This document shows, in pieces, positions 9,194-18,490 of a DNA stretch of 64,000 nucleotides. This stretch comes from G963677085 sp963677085. GTDB taxonomy: Bacteria > Planctomycetota > Planctomycetia > Pirellulales > Thermoguttaceae. The DNA is taken from the NCBI GenBank assembly GCA_963677085.2, contig CAXXFH010000004.1, positions 1,984,001-2,048,000 of the forward strand, written 5' to 3'. Position numbers and translations under genes: made by a program. The notes under the pieces were generated by a model that searched no databases, was not told where the DNA came from, and worked only from the letters and a program-made list of their open reading frames with translations. The stretch's first letter is position 1. Each line of letters begins with the position of its first letter.

Positions 9194-10786
9194 CTACTCG
9201 GGGAATTCCTCCTCGGTGCTTTGCTTGCGGTAGATGGGCAGGTGACGGTAGTAGACTTCCAGGGTCATCGCACACATGGCCGTGGTGTAGAGTCGTCCGC
9301 CACGATCGCCGGCGTGTCCGCCCGCGAACGACCAGCTTCCCGTCTCGTGTCCAGTCTTCGCTTGGCTGCTGACGAGGTAGTCGCGCAGGTTGTCGTTCCA
9401 TTTCTTCCACATCTCGCCTTCCCAGTGGTGCATCACCTGGGTGGCGTAGTAGTTGTAGTAAACGTTGCTCTTCGACGGTCCCCAACTGCTGATCGCCTTT
9501 GCGCCTCGTTCCAGCGCCGGATTGTCTTTCTTCCAGCCCAGGTACATGCGGCATAGCAACCCGATGGCCGTGGTGGCTTGTCCCTTGCCGGGCGTCGTGT
9601 AGCCATAGTAAGTTCCGCTATCGGCCTGCACGGCATCGAGGAAGGCCCAGGCCTTCTTGATCGTCACCGGCGGCACCCGCAGATAGGCCATGTGGCCCGA
9701 CTTCAGGGCCATCAACTGCCAACCCACCACCGAGGTGTCGCCCGCCTGACGCGGCTGATATCTCCATCCGCCGCCAACCGGGTCCTGGGCGTAACAGATG
9801 TAGTTCAGCGAGGCCTGGGCTGGCTGGAAGAGCGATTTATCGTGGGTCATGGCGTAGGCCTCGCACAGGGCAATCGCGCCAAGGCCGTGCGAGTACATCG
9901 ATCCGCCCGTTTCAAAAAGCTCGCCCCCCTTGGGACTGATCTTCATCTTACTTACGAGGAAGTACAACCCACGCTTCACCGTGTCTTTGTACTTGCCCTT
10001 CTTGTGCGTTTGGCCGGCTCCCAAAAACGGTAGCAGTGCGATCGCTGTCGCACCATTTCGGGCCTTATCGAGACTGCCCGGATTGCGGCACTGGCCGTGG
10101 CACAACGGGGCCATCGCGTGGTTGAAGCTCCAGCCGCCGTCGGGGAACTGGTGCTCGGCAAGCCACTTCAGCGCCATTGCCACCGCCTTCTCGCTGCCCG
10201 CCGAACCGCCGTACTTACGCACCAACGCCTTGCGGTCGCCCTCGCCACGACCCGAAAGACCTGTGCCCGTATACGCGCCTACCGACGCCAACAGGTCGTT
10301 GCGCGGGGCGTGCTCCAGCCCGAATTCGCTGATGTCCACCTGCACCGCAGCCGCTTCCATGTCGTCGGCCGCAATCTCCACGTTCTCCGGCACTACCTCC
10401 GTCTCCACCGGCGCTACGTCGGTCACGTCGATCTCTTCCAGGGGCTCGTCCTCAAGCTCCTCCAGGTCGTCCAGCGCTGCGTCTTCACCCGGCGCAACAA
10501 CTAATTGCCGAAGCGAGCTTTTCGTTCCCTCGGGCATCATGATCATCGCCAGGGCGAGCAGCAATATCATGTGAAACACCATGCTCACCAGCCAACTCGG
10601 CGTGGTTCGCAAGGCATCGTGCATCCACATCTTCAAGCCGCCCACCTCCTCGCGCTCGCGCAACTCGTCGAGCACAGGATTGCCCATCGTCCCAGCCCCA
10701 CCCTTCGACGCCGGCTTACCCGCCGGCTTCGCCGCCGGTTGTGCCGCACCAGCACCCGTGTTGTCCGCCTTCTCTGCCATTTCCAT
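9194..10786 (-). CDS. Membrane-anchored toroid-repeat protein, paralogue 3
   Basis: A 530-residue product with an Ala/Lys/Pro-rich N-terminus, one membrane helix (WLVSMVFHMILLLALAMIMM), and an acidic segment rich in Glu, Asp and Val. The toroid domain carries CHGQCRNPG and repeated motifs (PDGGWSFNHA, GGGWRYQPRQ). Two in-frame ATGs (10786 and 10780) lie near a GGAG; either could be used. The part coded by 10055-10754 is the same, base for base as far as I can read, as that of paralogue 4, while the rest of the toroid differs at many positions. Function unknown. Confidence 0.8.
   Translation of the reverse strand: MEMAEKADNTGAGAAQPAAKPAGKPASKGGAGTMGNPVLDELREREEVGGLKMWMHDALRTTPSWLVSMVFHMILLLALAMIMMPEGTKSSLRQLVVAPGEDAALDDLEELEDEPLEEIDVTDVAPVETEVVPENVEIAADDMEAAAVQVDISEFGLEHAPRNDLLASVGAYTGTGLSGRGEGDRKALVRKYGGSAGSEKAVAMALKWLAEHQFPDGGWSFNHAMAPLCHGQCRNPGSLDKARNGATAIALLPFLGAGQTHKKGKYKDTVKRGLYFLVSKMKISPKGGELFETGGSMYSHGLGAIALCEAYAMTHDKSLFQPAQASLNYICYAQDPVGGGWRYQPRQAGDTSVVGWQLMALKSGHMAYLRVPPVTIKKAWAFLDAVQADSGTYYGYTTPGKGQATTAIGLLCRMYLGWKKDNPALERGAKAISSWGPSKSNVYYNYYATQVMHHWEGEMWKKWNDNLRDYLVSSQAKTGHETGSWSFAGGHAGDRGGRLYTTAMCAMTLEVYYRHLPIYRKQSTEEEFPE
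10055..10754 (-). repeat. Identical block shared by paralogues 3 and 4 (copy 1)
   Basis: By eye this 700-bp stretch matches 12217-12916 without a difference at a constant offset of 2162. It covers the N-terminal anchor, the acidic linker and the first toroid repeat. The boundaries are sharp: outside the block the two genes diverge immediately on both sides. Confidence 0.9.
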
Positions 10787-11358
10787 CTGCTCCAGATAAT
10801 GTTCTGGTACTATGCCGAGAGTCGTTCCCGGTAATCAGTTGTTGATTCTTTGATTGGTTACCGCGTGGAGAACCCTACTTCCGTACAGAGCCGTCCTTGT
10901 AGAAAAGCGTTCCCATGAAGAAAGCCGCTCAACGGTCCTCCGGTAGGCGAGGGCCGTTTGCTAACGCTGCCATCGAAGACCTCGTGACAGCATTACGCGC
11001 AAACCAGCTTGCCAGCGAACCGGCCGGATGCCCCAAACCTTCCAGCCCGCCTCTACATGGTAAGCCACCTACCTCCCAAACTTTTAGCCTACACAGTTTC
11101 CCCACGAATTGCAACAATTACGCGGCTAGTAGGATTCCTACTCTCGAACGTCTACCCAAACGCTAAGTGCTTGTAATATTGCAAGTTAAGACAGATGCCC
11201 CGCCCCACCCACCGAGGGAGTGGTCCACAACCAGAGGTAAACCCCAACGTGCCGCCATCAAAGCCGCATACGGCCCAACACGCCGCGTCGTTGGCAGCAA
11301 GGCCACAATCGACTGGAATGCAGCCGCGCAACCACACGCGAGAAACACGCTTGGCCCC
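10787..11358. other. Gap between toroid paralogues 3 and 4
   Basis: About 570 bp. Small frames exist on both strands, but none has a ribosome binding site with a recognisable product. It should contain the promoter of paralogue 3 near 10790-10900. No strong palindrome was noticed. Confidence 0.4.
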
Positions 11359-12945
11359 CTACTCAGGAAATTCCTCCTCGGTGCTCTGCTTGCGGTAGAT
11401 GGGCAGGTGACGGTAGTAAACTTCCAGGGTCATGGTCGCCATCGAGGTGAGATAAAGCCGTCCGCCGCGCGTTGCCCAATTCGACTTGAAATGCCAGCTT
11501 CCCGTCTCGTGTCCAGTCTTCGCCTGGCTATTGACGAGGTAGTCGCGCAGGTTGTCATTCCATTTCTTCCACAACTCGCCTTCCCAGTGGTGCATCACCT
11601 GGGTGGCGTAGTAGTTGTAGTACATATTGCTCTTCGACGGTCCCCAACTGCTGATCGCCTTTACCCCACGCTCCAGCGCCGGATTGTCTTTCTTCCAGCC
11701 CAGGTACATACGGCAAAGCAACCCGATGGCCGTGGTGGCTTGTCCCTTGCCGGGCGTGGTGTAGCCGTAGTAAGTTCCGCTATCGGCTTGCACGCTATCA
11801 AGATAGGCCCAGGCCTTCTTGATCGTCAGCGGCGGCACCCGTAGATAGGCCATGTGGCCCGACTTCAGGGCCATCAACTGCCAACCCACTACCGAGGTGT
11901 CGCCCGCCTGCCGCGGACTGTATCGCCATCCGCCACCGACCGGATCCTGGGCGTAGCAGATGTAGTTCAACGAGGCCTGGGCCGGCTGGAAGAGCGATTT
12001 GTCGTGGGTCATGGCGTAGGCCTCGCACAGAGCAATCGCGCCAAGGCCGTGCGAGTACATATTGCCGCCCGACTCGCTCAACGCACCGCCCTTGGGGCTG
12101 ACTTTCATCTGACTCACAAGGAAGTACAACCCACGCTTCACCGTGTCTTTGTACTTGCCCTTCTTGTGCGTTTGGCCGGCTCCGAAGAATGGCAAGAGGG
12201 CCATGGCCGTTGCGGCATTTCGGGCCTTATCGAGACTGCCCGGATTGCGGCACTGGCCGTGGCACAACGGGGCCATCGCGTGGTTGAAGCTCCAGCCGCC
12301 GTCGGGGAACTGGTGCTCGGCAAGCCACTTCAGCGCCATTGCCACCGCCTTCTCGCTGCCCGCCGAACCGCCGTACTTACGCACCAACGCCTTGCGGTCG
12401 CCCTCGCCACGACCCGAAAGACCTGTGCCCGTATACGCGCCTACCGACGCCAACAGGTCGTTGCGCGGGGCGTGCTCCAGCCCGAATTCGCTGATGTCCA
12501 CCTGCACCGCAGCCGCTTCCATGTCGTCGGCCGCAATCTCCACGTTCTCCGGCACTACCTCCGTCTCCACCGGCGCTACGTCGGTCACGTCGATCTCTTC
12601 CAGGGGCTCGTCCTCAAGCTCCTCCAGGTCGTCCAGCGCTGCGTCTTCACCCGGCGCAACAACTAATTGCCGAAGCGAGCTTTTCGTTCCCTCGGGCATC
12701 ATGATCATCGCCAGGGCGAGCAGCAATATCATGTGAAACACCATGCTCACCAGCCAACTCGGCGTGGTTCGCAAGGCATCGTGCATCCACATCTTCAAGC
12801 CGCCCACCTCCTCGCGCTCGCGCAACTCGTCGAGCACAGGATTGCCCATCGTCCCAGCCCCACCCTTCGACGCCGGCTTACCCGCCGGCTTCGCCGCCGG
12901 TTGTGCCGCACCAGCAGGACTCGCGTCTTCAATTTTTCCAGCCAT
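11359..12945 (-). CDS. Membrane-anchored toroid-repeat protein, paralogue 4
   Basis: The ATG at 12945 (MAGKIEDAS) is preferred because it follows a GGGAG and gives an N-terminus matching paralogue 3; the frame is open 17 codons further. The 528-residue product has the same architecture: Ala/Lys/Pro-rich start, one membrane helix, acidic linker, and toroid domain with CHGQCRNPG. The C-terminal half differs from paralogue 3 by scattered substitutions (for example SQMKVSPKGGAL against SKMKISPKGGEL), and the last repeat is changed (GSWHFKSNW against GSWSFAGGH). Probable product of tandem duplication. Function unknown. Confidence 0.8.
   Translation of the reverse strand: MAGKIEDASPAGAAQPAAKPAGKPASKGGAGTMGNPVLDELREREEVGGLKMWMHDALRTTPSWLVSMVFHMILLLALAMIMMPEGTKSSLRQLVVAPGEDAALDDLEELEDEPLEEIDVTDVAPVETEVVPENVEIAADDMEAAAVQVDISEFGLEHAPRNDLLASVGAYTGTGLSGRGEGDRKALVRKYGGSAGSEKAVAMALKWLAEHQFPDGGWSFNHAMAPLCHGQCRNPGSLDKARNAATAMALLPFFGAGQTHKKGKYKDTVKRGLYFLVSQMKVSPKGGALSESGGNMYSHGLGAIALCEAYAMTHDKSLFQPAQASLNYICYAQDPVGGGWRYSPRQAGDTSVVGWQLMALKSGHMAYLRVPPLTIKKAWAYLDSVQADSGTYYGYTTPGKGQATTAIGLLCRMYLGWKKDNPALERGVKAISSWGPSKSNMYYNYYATQVMHHWEGELWKKWNDNLRDYLVNSQAKTGHETGSWHFKSNWATRGGRLYLTSMATMTLEVYYRHLPIYRKQSTEEEFPE
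12217..12916 (-). repeat. Identical block shared by paralogues 3 and 4 (copy 2)
   Basis: Second copy of the 700-bp block at 10055-10754. It ends within the first few codons after the start of paralogue 4, where the N-termini become gene-specific. Confidence 0.9.
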
Positions 12946-13480
12946 CACTCCCAACTCCCAATAGGCTGCCCGAAAACCAAGATTCTCGATGGACAAGATC
13001 CTGGGTTAGCCGTTGCTTCGTCGCTACCCCTCTCCGTAGCTACCCTTCTTCATCGCGACTCAACACAACCCCCACGATCCGCTCCGCTCGAATACTTAAG
13101 AGAAATGACACCCGTCGCACACAACTTACGAGGTATACAACCACCCACAAAAAGGCTGCGCGACCACCTGCATCCCACCACTGCGTTCGCTTCGAGCCCC
13201 ACGACCTATTCCCCGAACCTTCCCCCCCGACAGCCGGCCTCGGCCTCCTGGCTATGGCAAAACCTTGCTGAAGGCCCATTTTTTCCAATTGACCGTTCCC
13301 AATCCCGCCCGATAGGTGTAGAATATCCGGTTTTCCGACCAAGCAAGACCTTGGTAACTTGACCAGACGGGAGGTGCCTGAGTCGGATTGAACTCAAGCT
13401 ACCTCGCGCGGTGAAATAGACGAAATCAACTCGGGCGGAAGCCGCCCAACCGACTCATTGCCAACGCAAGGATTCATTCG
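12946..13480. other. Gap upstream of rpmG
   Basis: About 535 bp between divergent genes, which must contain promoters for paralogue 4 (minus) and rpmG (plus). No credible coding frame, tRNA or strong hairpin was recognised here. Confidence 0.4.
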
Positions 13481-13645
13481 ATGGCCAAAAGCAAAAAGAA
13501 AGCTGAAACCGTTTTTCTGGTCTGCGAAGAGACGGGCGACTACAACTACACGCTGCGGCGCAAGCCGGGTGGCGAGAAGCTGAAGTTGAAGAAGTACTGC
13601 CCTCGCCTCCGCAAGCACACGGTGCATGTCGAGAAGAAGAAGTAG
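13481..13645 (+). CDS. rpmG: Ribosomal protein L33
   Basis: A 54-residue basic protein starting MAKSKKKAETVFLVCEETGD and ending in KHTVHVEKKK, matching bacterial L33 in length and pattern (NYTLRRKPGG, LKLKKYCPRLRKH). Only two cysteines are present (Cys15 and Cys40), so it lacks the two CxxC pairs of the zinc-binding type. An AAGGA precedes the ATG by 9 bases. It is part of the 50S subunit. No tRNA or secE gene is seen beside it. recJ follows on the same strand. Confidence 0.93.
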   Translation: MAKSKKKAETVFLVCEETGDYNYTLRRKPGGEKLKLKKYCPRLRKHTVHVEKKK

Positions 13646-13689
13646 TCGCTTGATCTTCTTGGATTGACGGGTACAGTCGTGAATTGACG

Positions 13690-13751
13690 GGTGCCAAGAA
13701 CAGTCTGCATGCCCGTGCTCGGCACTGGCTGAAAAGCAGCCCACGGCACCC
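13690..13751. repeat. GTGCCA...GGCACC double-hairpin element
   Basis: Begins GGGTGCCAAG and ends CACGGCACCC, with internal halves GCATGCCCGTGC and GGCACTGGCTG. It is related to elements at 35275, 51210 and 54482, and lies between rpmG and recJ. Confidence 0.6.
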
Positions 13752-13841
13752 AACTCGTCGTTTTGAATCTGACAGAGCAGTCGTCTCTCGGCGGCGCTGT
13801 CCATCTAAGTGCTGTCCGTCTATCCGTCCCCCGAAACGCTC

Positions 13842-15584
13842 ATGGCCAAGCGTTGGCGCGTCCTGCCACACAATCCCGATCGCATTGCGGCGCTGCAAAG
13901 TGCCGCTGGGATACCCGCGGTCATCGCCCAATTGCTCATCTGCCGCGGGATTTCCGACGCCACGCGGGCGCAAAGCTTTCTCGACCCGAAACTCACCGAC
14001 CTGCGCGATCCGGAGCAATTGCCCGGCTGCGCTGCGGCCGCTGAGCGCATTCATCAGGCCATCCGCGACAAACGGCGGATCGTCGTCTACGGCGATTACG
14101 ATGTCGACGGAATGACCGGCACGGCCCTGCTCTGGCGATGCCTGAAACTGCTCGGAGCCGACGTCGGCTACTACGTCCCCCACCGCATCGACGAAGGCTA
14201 CGGGCTCAACGACGAGGCGGTCCGAAGTCGGGCGGAAGAAGGGGCCAAGCTGATCGTCACCGTCGACTGCGGGATTGCCAGTGTCGACGAAGCGGCGCTT
14301 GCCCGCGAGTTGGGCGTCGAGATGATCATCACCGATCACCACGAACCGGGCCCGCGGTTGCCAGAAGCCGCGGCCGTCGTCCATCCCCGTCTGCCGGGAA
14401 GCACGTATCCCTTCGGCGAGTTGAGCGGGGCGGGCGTAGCCTTCAAGTTGGCGTGGGCCGTTTGCCAACGTGCCAGCGGGGCCCAAAAAGTGGCCCCGCG
14501 AATGCGCGATTTTCTGATGCAGGCCGTCGGCCTCGCCGCACTGGGTACCGTGGCCGATGTGGTCCCGTTGGTCGACGAGAACCGTGTGCTGGTCCGCCAT
14601 GGCCTGGTCAGCCTGGCCAAGCAACCGACGCTTGGTATCGCCACGCTGATGAAGATCACCGAGTTAGACAAGAAGCCGGCGCTCGACTCGGAAGACATCG
14701 GCTTCACGATCGGCCCCCGGCTAAACGCCGCCGGACGGCTGGGGCAACCGCAGTTGGGCGTGGAACTGTTGACTACCGATCGGCCGGACCGCGCTCTGGA
14801 GTTGGCCCAGTATATTGACAACCTCAACTCCACGCGGCAAACGTTGGAGCGCAGCATCCAGTTGGCCGCCACGAAGCAGGCCAAAGAACAGTTTGATCCG
14901 GCCGAAGATGCCGCGCTGGTGTTGGCCGATCGCGGTTGGCACGGCGGGGTAATCGGCATCGTGGCGGGCCGGCTGGCCGAAAAATTCCACCGGCCCGTGG
15001 TGCTGGTCTCCTGGGACCCGATGGGAATCAAGCCCGGCATGGGCTCCGCCCGAAGCATCCCCGGCTTCGACCTGCACGCCGCGCTAACGGCCTGCGACGA
15101 GTATCTTTTGGCACACGGCGGCCATACGGCAGCTGCCGGCTTGAAGATCGATGAACGACAGATCGACGACTTCCGCGCCGCCTTCCGCGAACATGCTTCG
15201 GCCGAGATCACCGACGAGCAACGCGTGGCCGAATTGCGGATCGACGCCGAAGCCCCGCTTTCGGCGTTCACGCTACAAACCGTTGGCCAAATCGAACGGT
15301 TATCGCCCTTCGGCCAGAGCAACCCACGCCCCATGCTCTGCACCCACGATGTCACGCTGACCGAACCACCGCGCACGATCGGCAACGGCGGACGGCACCT
15401 TTCGCTGAAACTGTCGCAACACGGCGTAACGATGCGAGCGGTAGCCTTCGGCGGCGGCGACTGGGCCGAGGAACTTACGAACCTCGACGCCCCGATCGAC
15501 ATCGCCTTCCGCCCAATGATCAACACCTTCCGCGGCCGCCGCAGCGTGGAATTGCAGCTAGTGGACTGGCGGAAGCAGAAGTAG
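13842..15584 (+). CDS. recJ: Single-stranded-DNA-specific exonuclease RecJ
   Basis: RecJ degrades single-stranded DNA 5' to 3' in recombination and mismatch repair. The ATG at 13842 (MAKRWRVLPHN) gives 580 residues, normal for the family; a GTG at 13809 is the upstream alternative. The DHH phosphoesterase core is intact: motif I DYDVDG starts at residue 85, VTVDCG follows, and DHHEPG starts at residue 165. The DHHA1 domain carries the GGHTAAAG motif. The C-terminal OB-fold region ends SVELQLVDW. It stands alone between rpmG and ppsR on the same strand. Confidence 0.94.
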   Translation: MAKRWRVLPHNPDRIAALQSAAGIPAVIAQLLICRGISDATRAQSFLDPKLTDLRDPEQLPGCAAAAERIHQAIRDKRRIVVYGDYDVDGMTGTALLWRCLKLLGADVGYYVPHRIDEGYGLNDEAVRSRAEEGAKLIVTVDCGIASVDEAALARELGVEMIITDHHEPGPRLPEAAAVVHPRLPGSTYPFGELSGAGVAFKLAWAVCQRASGAQKVAPRMRDFLMQAVGLAALGTVADVVPLVDENRVLVRHGLVSLAKQPTLGIATLMKITELDKKPALDSEDIGFTIGPRLNAAGRLGQPQLGVELLTTDRPDRALELAQYIDNLNSTRQTLERSIQLAATKQAKEQFDPAEDAALVLADRGWHGGVIGIVAGRLAEKFHRPVVLVSWDPMGIKPGMGSARSIPGFDLHAALTACDEYLLAHGGHTAAAGLKIDERQIDDFRAAFREHASAEITDEQRVAELRIDAEAPLSAFTLQTVGQIERLSPFGQSNPRPMLCTHDVTLTEPPRTIGNGGRHLSLKLSQHGVTMRAVAFGGGDWAEELTNLDAPIDIAFRPMINTFRGRRSVELQLVDWRKQK

Positions 15585-15626
15585 TTGGCAGTGGTTAGTG
15601 GATAGTTGTCAGCGGGTAGTGCCAGG

Positions 15627-15732
15627 TTATTGACGCTTGCATAGCTAATGAGCGAAAGGCGACCAACGGGAGCCTGGGGTTCCAGGCGTTCGGCTTTCCG
15701 AAGCGGATCATTTTCAATGCAAGCATCAATAA
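15627..15732. repeat. 106-bp palindromic (MITE-like) element
   Basis: The ends are a 16-bp inverted repeat with one mismatch (TTATTGACGCTTGCAT at 15627-15642; ATGCAAGCATCAATAA at 15717-15732). Inside is the hairpin GCCTGG-GGTT-CCAGGC. The inner sequence GACCAACGGGAGCC recurs inside the longer repeat at 46616 and 27175. It fills the recJ-ppsR gap. Confidence 0.75.
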
Positions 15733-15775
15733 GGCGCGTTTTCAGCCCCTGTCCCCTAGCCCCCAATCCCCAACC

Positions 15776-16576
15776 ATGCTCACCATCTACGTCGTCTCCG
15801 ACTCGACCGGCCACACGGCTGAGCGCATGGCCCGATCGGCCTTGGTGCAATTCACCGACGCCCCGGTCCGGGTGATTCGTCGCGGCCAAGTCCTCGCCGC
15901 CGAACAGATCCGCGACCTCGTCGAGGAGGCGGCCGGCCAGCAGTCGATCATCCTGCACACCCTCGTGGCCAACGAGCTTCGAGCGACCATGCTCGAAGAA
16001 TGCCGCCGGGCGAACGTCGACGCGATGGACATGCTCGGACCGTTGTTAGACCGCTTGGCCGTGCGGCTGAAACTTACGCCCCAAGAGAAGCCGGGCCTAT
16101 TGAAACAGTTGACCGAAGCCACCTCGCGGCAGATCGAAGCCGTCGAGTTTGCCTTCGCACACGACGACGGCCACAAGTCGGACGATCTCGATCGGGCGGA
16201 AATCGTGCTGGTCGGTGCCTCGCGGACGATGAAGACGCCAACGATGCTCTACCTGGCCTACCGGGGCTGGTTCGTAGCCAACGTGCCACTGATGCCGGAA
16301 CTCGCCCCGCCCGTAGCGTTAACCGCCGTCTCGCCGCAGCGCGTCTTCTGTTTCTCGATGAACCCGGGCCGCCTGGCCGAATTGCGCCGCGCGCGAGCCG
16401 AAGCGGAAAACATTCCTCTAGAGCCATATGCCACGCCGGAACAAATCCGCAAGGAACTTCGCCACACCGAACGGCTCTGCCTGGAACACCGCTGGAATCA
16501 GATCAATGTCACCGGCAAATCGGTCGAAGAAGTCGGGCGCGAGATTATCGCGCGAATGCCAAACAGAGATTTATGA
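15776..16576 (+). CDS. ppsR: Pyruvate, water dikinase regulatory protein (bifunctional kinase/pyrophosphorylase, DUF299)
   Basis: This family switches phosphoenolpyruvate synthetase or pyruvate phosphate dikinase off by ADP-dependent phosphorylation and on by phosphate-dependent removal. The 266-residue product opens with the signature IYVVSDSTGHTAERM and has the Walker-like motif GASRTMKT at residues 147-154 followed by PTMLYLA, both typical. LEHRWNQINVTGKSVEE is the usual C-terminal segment. ATG at 15776 has no clear ribosome binding site. The target dikinase is not in the window. It would control the balance between glycolysis and gluconeogenesis. Confidence 0.92.
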   Translation: MLTIYVVSDSTGHTAERMARSALVQFTDAPVRVIRRGQVLAAEQIRDLVEEAAGQQSIILHTLVANELRATMLEECRRANVDAMDMLGPLLDRLAVRLKLTPQEKPGLLKQLTEATSRQIEAVEFAFAHDDGHKSDDLDRAEIVLVGASRTMKTPTMLYLAYRGWFVANVPLMPELAPPVALTAVSPQRVFCFSMNPGRLAELRRARAEAENIPLEPYATPEQIRKELRHTERLCLEHRWNQINVTGKSVEEVGREIIARMPNRDL

Positions 16577-16631
16577 TTTGGGCGTTGGGATCTCTGATTT
16601 GGGTGTGAATTGACGTCGTGCGCAGGATTCA

Positions 16632-16656
16632 TGGCCGCCGAAGCGGCCACGCCTCG
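16632..16656. repeat. Dispersed hairpin family A (TGGTCGCT-GAA-GCGACCA then CGCCTCG)
   Basis: TGGCCGC-CGAA-GCGGCCA followed by CGCCTCG. Relatives lie at 20151-20176, 31137-31162, 40302-40326, 40961-40985, 41908-41933 and, inverted, 55846-55872. All sit in gaps between genes. Confidence 0.85.
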
Positions 16657-16684
16657 AAGCAAATCATACATCCCCAATCATCGA

Positions 16685-18118
16685 TCATCGATTCTCTACT
16701 GGCTCCAGTCCGCCGGTCAACAGCATGCCTTCGATGGTCACGCCGCTTTCCCACAGGGAGTGTAGCGTTTCGAGGTAGGCGAGATTCGCCCGAAAGTACG
16801 TTCGCTGTGCGGTGAGCATCGTCAGGTAGTCGAGTTCCCCCTGGCGATAACCGAAGATGACCAGGTCGAGCGACTTCTGGGCGTCGGGCAGGATCTCGTC
16901 TTTGTAGCGCCCTACGTGTTCCCGCGCAGTGGCATACCGCTCGAACGCTTCGGCCAGTCGCTGTTGCAGGGCCAACTCCACACGTTGCACCTCGCGTGCT
17001 GCGGCAATGATCTCCGACTGGGCCTTGCCGATATTGCCCTGGTTGCGATTGAAAATCATCAACGGCACACCGACCTGCACACCGGTGATCGTGTCGCGGG
17101 TGACGTTGTCGTAATGCATGCTGGCTTCCAACTCGACGTTGGGAATCCGCTCTGCCCGCTCCCGCTGATAAGTCCACCGCGCACGTTGCACACCAGCTCG
17201 GGCACGGCGTAACTCGGGGCTGTTGGTCACCAAATTTTGCCATGCTGTTTCCCACTGCAGCTCAGGAAATCGTTCTTCAACGTCGCCTGCCAACGGCGCA
17301 ACCACGCGATGCGGCTGTCCGGCCAGGGCCATCAGACTTCGCCAGGCAGCCTCATGCTCGTGTTGCGCCTTGGTCAGCGTAAGTCGGGCCGTGTTCACCT
17401 CGATACGCGACTGAAGCAGGTCGACTCGACTTACCTCCTTGCCCTTCAGCAATTCCGAGGTCGTGTTCACCGCGGCGTCACCGATTTCGACCAGTTTCCG
17501 CTGAAGCTCCACGGTGCGCTGGGCCAGCAGCGCGTTGTAGTACTGTGTGCGAACGTCGTTCAACACGCGACGTTGCTGTGCCTGCCAGTCGCACTGGGCC
17601 TGTTGCACTTCCCAAGCGACAACCTGCCGCTGAAGCTTCAGCTTCTGACCAGTGACGACTTCCTGGCTGACGAACATCCCCTGCTTTCCCGAGGTACCCT
17701 CGTCGCCCATCTCTTCGGCCGAGTACCCGACCACCGGGTTGGGATAAAGGCCAGCCTGCTCGCATTTGAACTTGGCCGCCCGAACTTGCATGGCGGCCTG
17801 TACCAGAGTGGGATTATTGGCCAAAGCTATTTCCTGCACGTCGGCCAAGGTGAGCGACCCCATAGGGCCCGTCGGATGGGGCGGCGGAAGACGATCGAGC
17901 CCTAAATCGGCAGCAACCGGCGCAGCCGACGACTTCTCGGCCCGGGGTGGAAACGGCGCCCTGGCAACGCGGGGTGCGGCGATCGCGCGAGGTAACCACG
18001 CAACATTGGCCGAGTTGGACCACTGGGTAACAGGTAACGGCTCCACACCCGGCGGCTGTGCGCAGAGCATTTGTGGCCAGAAGACAGCCAACAACAACGC
18101 GGCAACGATCGGGCGCAT
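16685..18118 (-). CDS. TolC/CzcC-family outer membrane efflux protein
   Basis: A 477-residue protein with an N-terminal signal peptide (MRPIVAALLLAVFWPQMLCAQ). A proline-rich stretch leads to two halves that each begin with the family pattern: LTLADVQEIALANNPTL at about residue 88, and a second half around ELQWETAWQNLVTNSPEL. Long heptad-like helices rich in Ala, Gln, Leu and Glu follow each. These proteins form the trimeric outer membrane tunnel of efflux systems. No inner-membrane pump or adaptor gene is beside it, so the substrate is unknown. The spacing of the GYSAEEMGDEG segment resembles metal-efflux CzcC-like proteins, but that is weak evidence. Confidence 0.87.
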   Translation of the reverse strand: MRPIVAALLLAVFWPQMLCAQPPGVEPLPVTQWSNSANVAWLPRAIAAPRVARAPFPPRAEKSSAAPVAADLGLDRLPPPHPTGPMGSLTLADVQEIALANNPTLVQAAMQVRAAKFKCEQAGLYPNPVVGYSAEEMGDEGTSGKQGMFVSQEVVTGQKLKLQRQVVAWEVQQAQCDWQAQQRRVLNDVRTQYYNALLAQRTVELQRKLVEIGDAAVNTTSELLKGKEVSRVDLLQSRIEVNTARLTLTKAQHEHEAAWRSLMALAGQPHRVVAPLAGDVEERFPELQWETAWQNLVTNSPELRRARAGVQRARWTYQRERAERIPNVELEASMHYDNVTRDTITGVQVGVPLMIFNRNQGNIGKAQSEIIAAAREVQRVELALQQRLAEAFERYATAREHVGRYKDEILPDAQKSLDLVIFGYRQGELDYLTMLTAQRTYFRANLAYLETLHSLWESGVTIEGMLLTGGLEPVENR

Positions 18119-18490
18119 CGTGCAATTTCCGGACGGGGGAACTCTCGGCGGGAGCTTTCGGGCAGCCGCGACAGTGAGAATGAGGTGGTACTGCCGCGGA
18201 TCGCACGGCCAATGCGACCATCAGTAGGTTTCGGATGTACTGCGCTTGCCGGTTGAATGGAACAACACGGTTCTGCCCGTTATCCCACGTGGATTGCCGA
18301 TGCCCCGCCGCAAACCCCCGCTACGTGGCTGTACTGGCCGGCAAAGTTTGCGCCACCGGACACACCCCATGGATTCCCGTTCGGGTGCCATGGGCGGCTT
18401 GCCCGCCCTTGACGCAACAGGGGCAGCCAAGCCGCCCATGGCACCCAACACGTATTCACCCATGCAAGCGTGGGCATGACCCCCGAGCCG
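18119..18490. other. Gap between nqrM-like gene and TolC-like gene, with long inverted repeat
   Basis: About 370 bp. The main structure is a perfect 17-bp inverted repeat (18385-18401 and 18428-18444; GTGCCATGGGCGGCTTG against its complement) with further pairing inside. The promoter of the TolC-like gene should lie near 18120-18220. No coding frame was accepted. Confidence 0.6.

Noticed and set aside
10915..11166. 83-codon open frame in the gap between toroid paralogues
   Set aside because: Low-complexity composition, no ribosome binding site and no family resemblance.
14336..15958. 540-codon open frame opposite recJ
   Set aside because: Antisense shadow; recJ motifs on the plus strand are complete.
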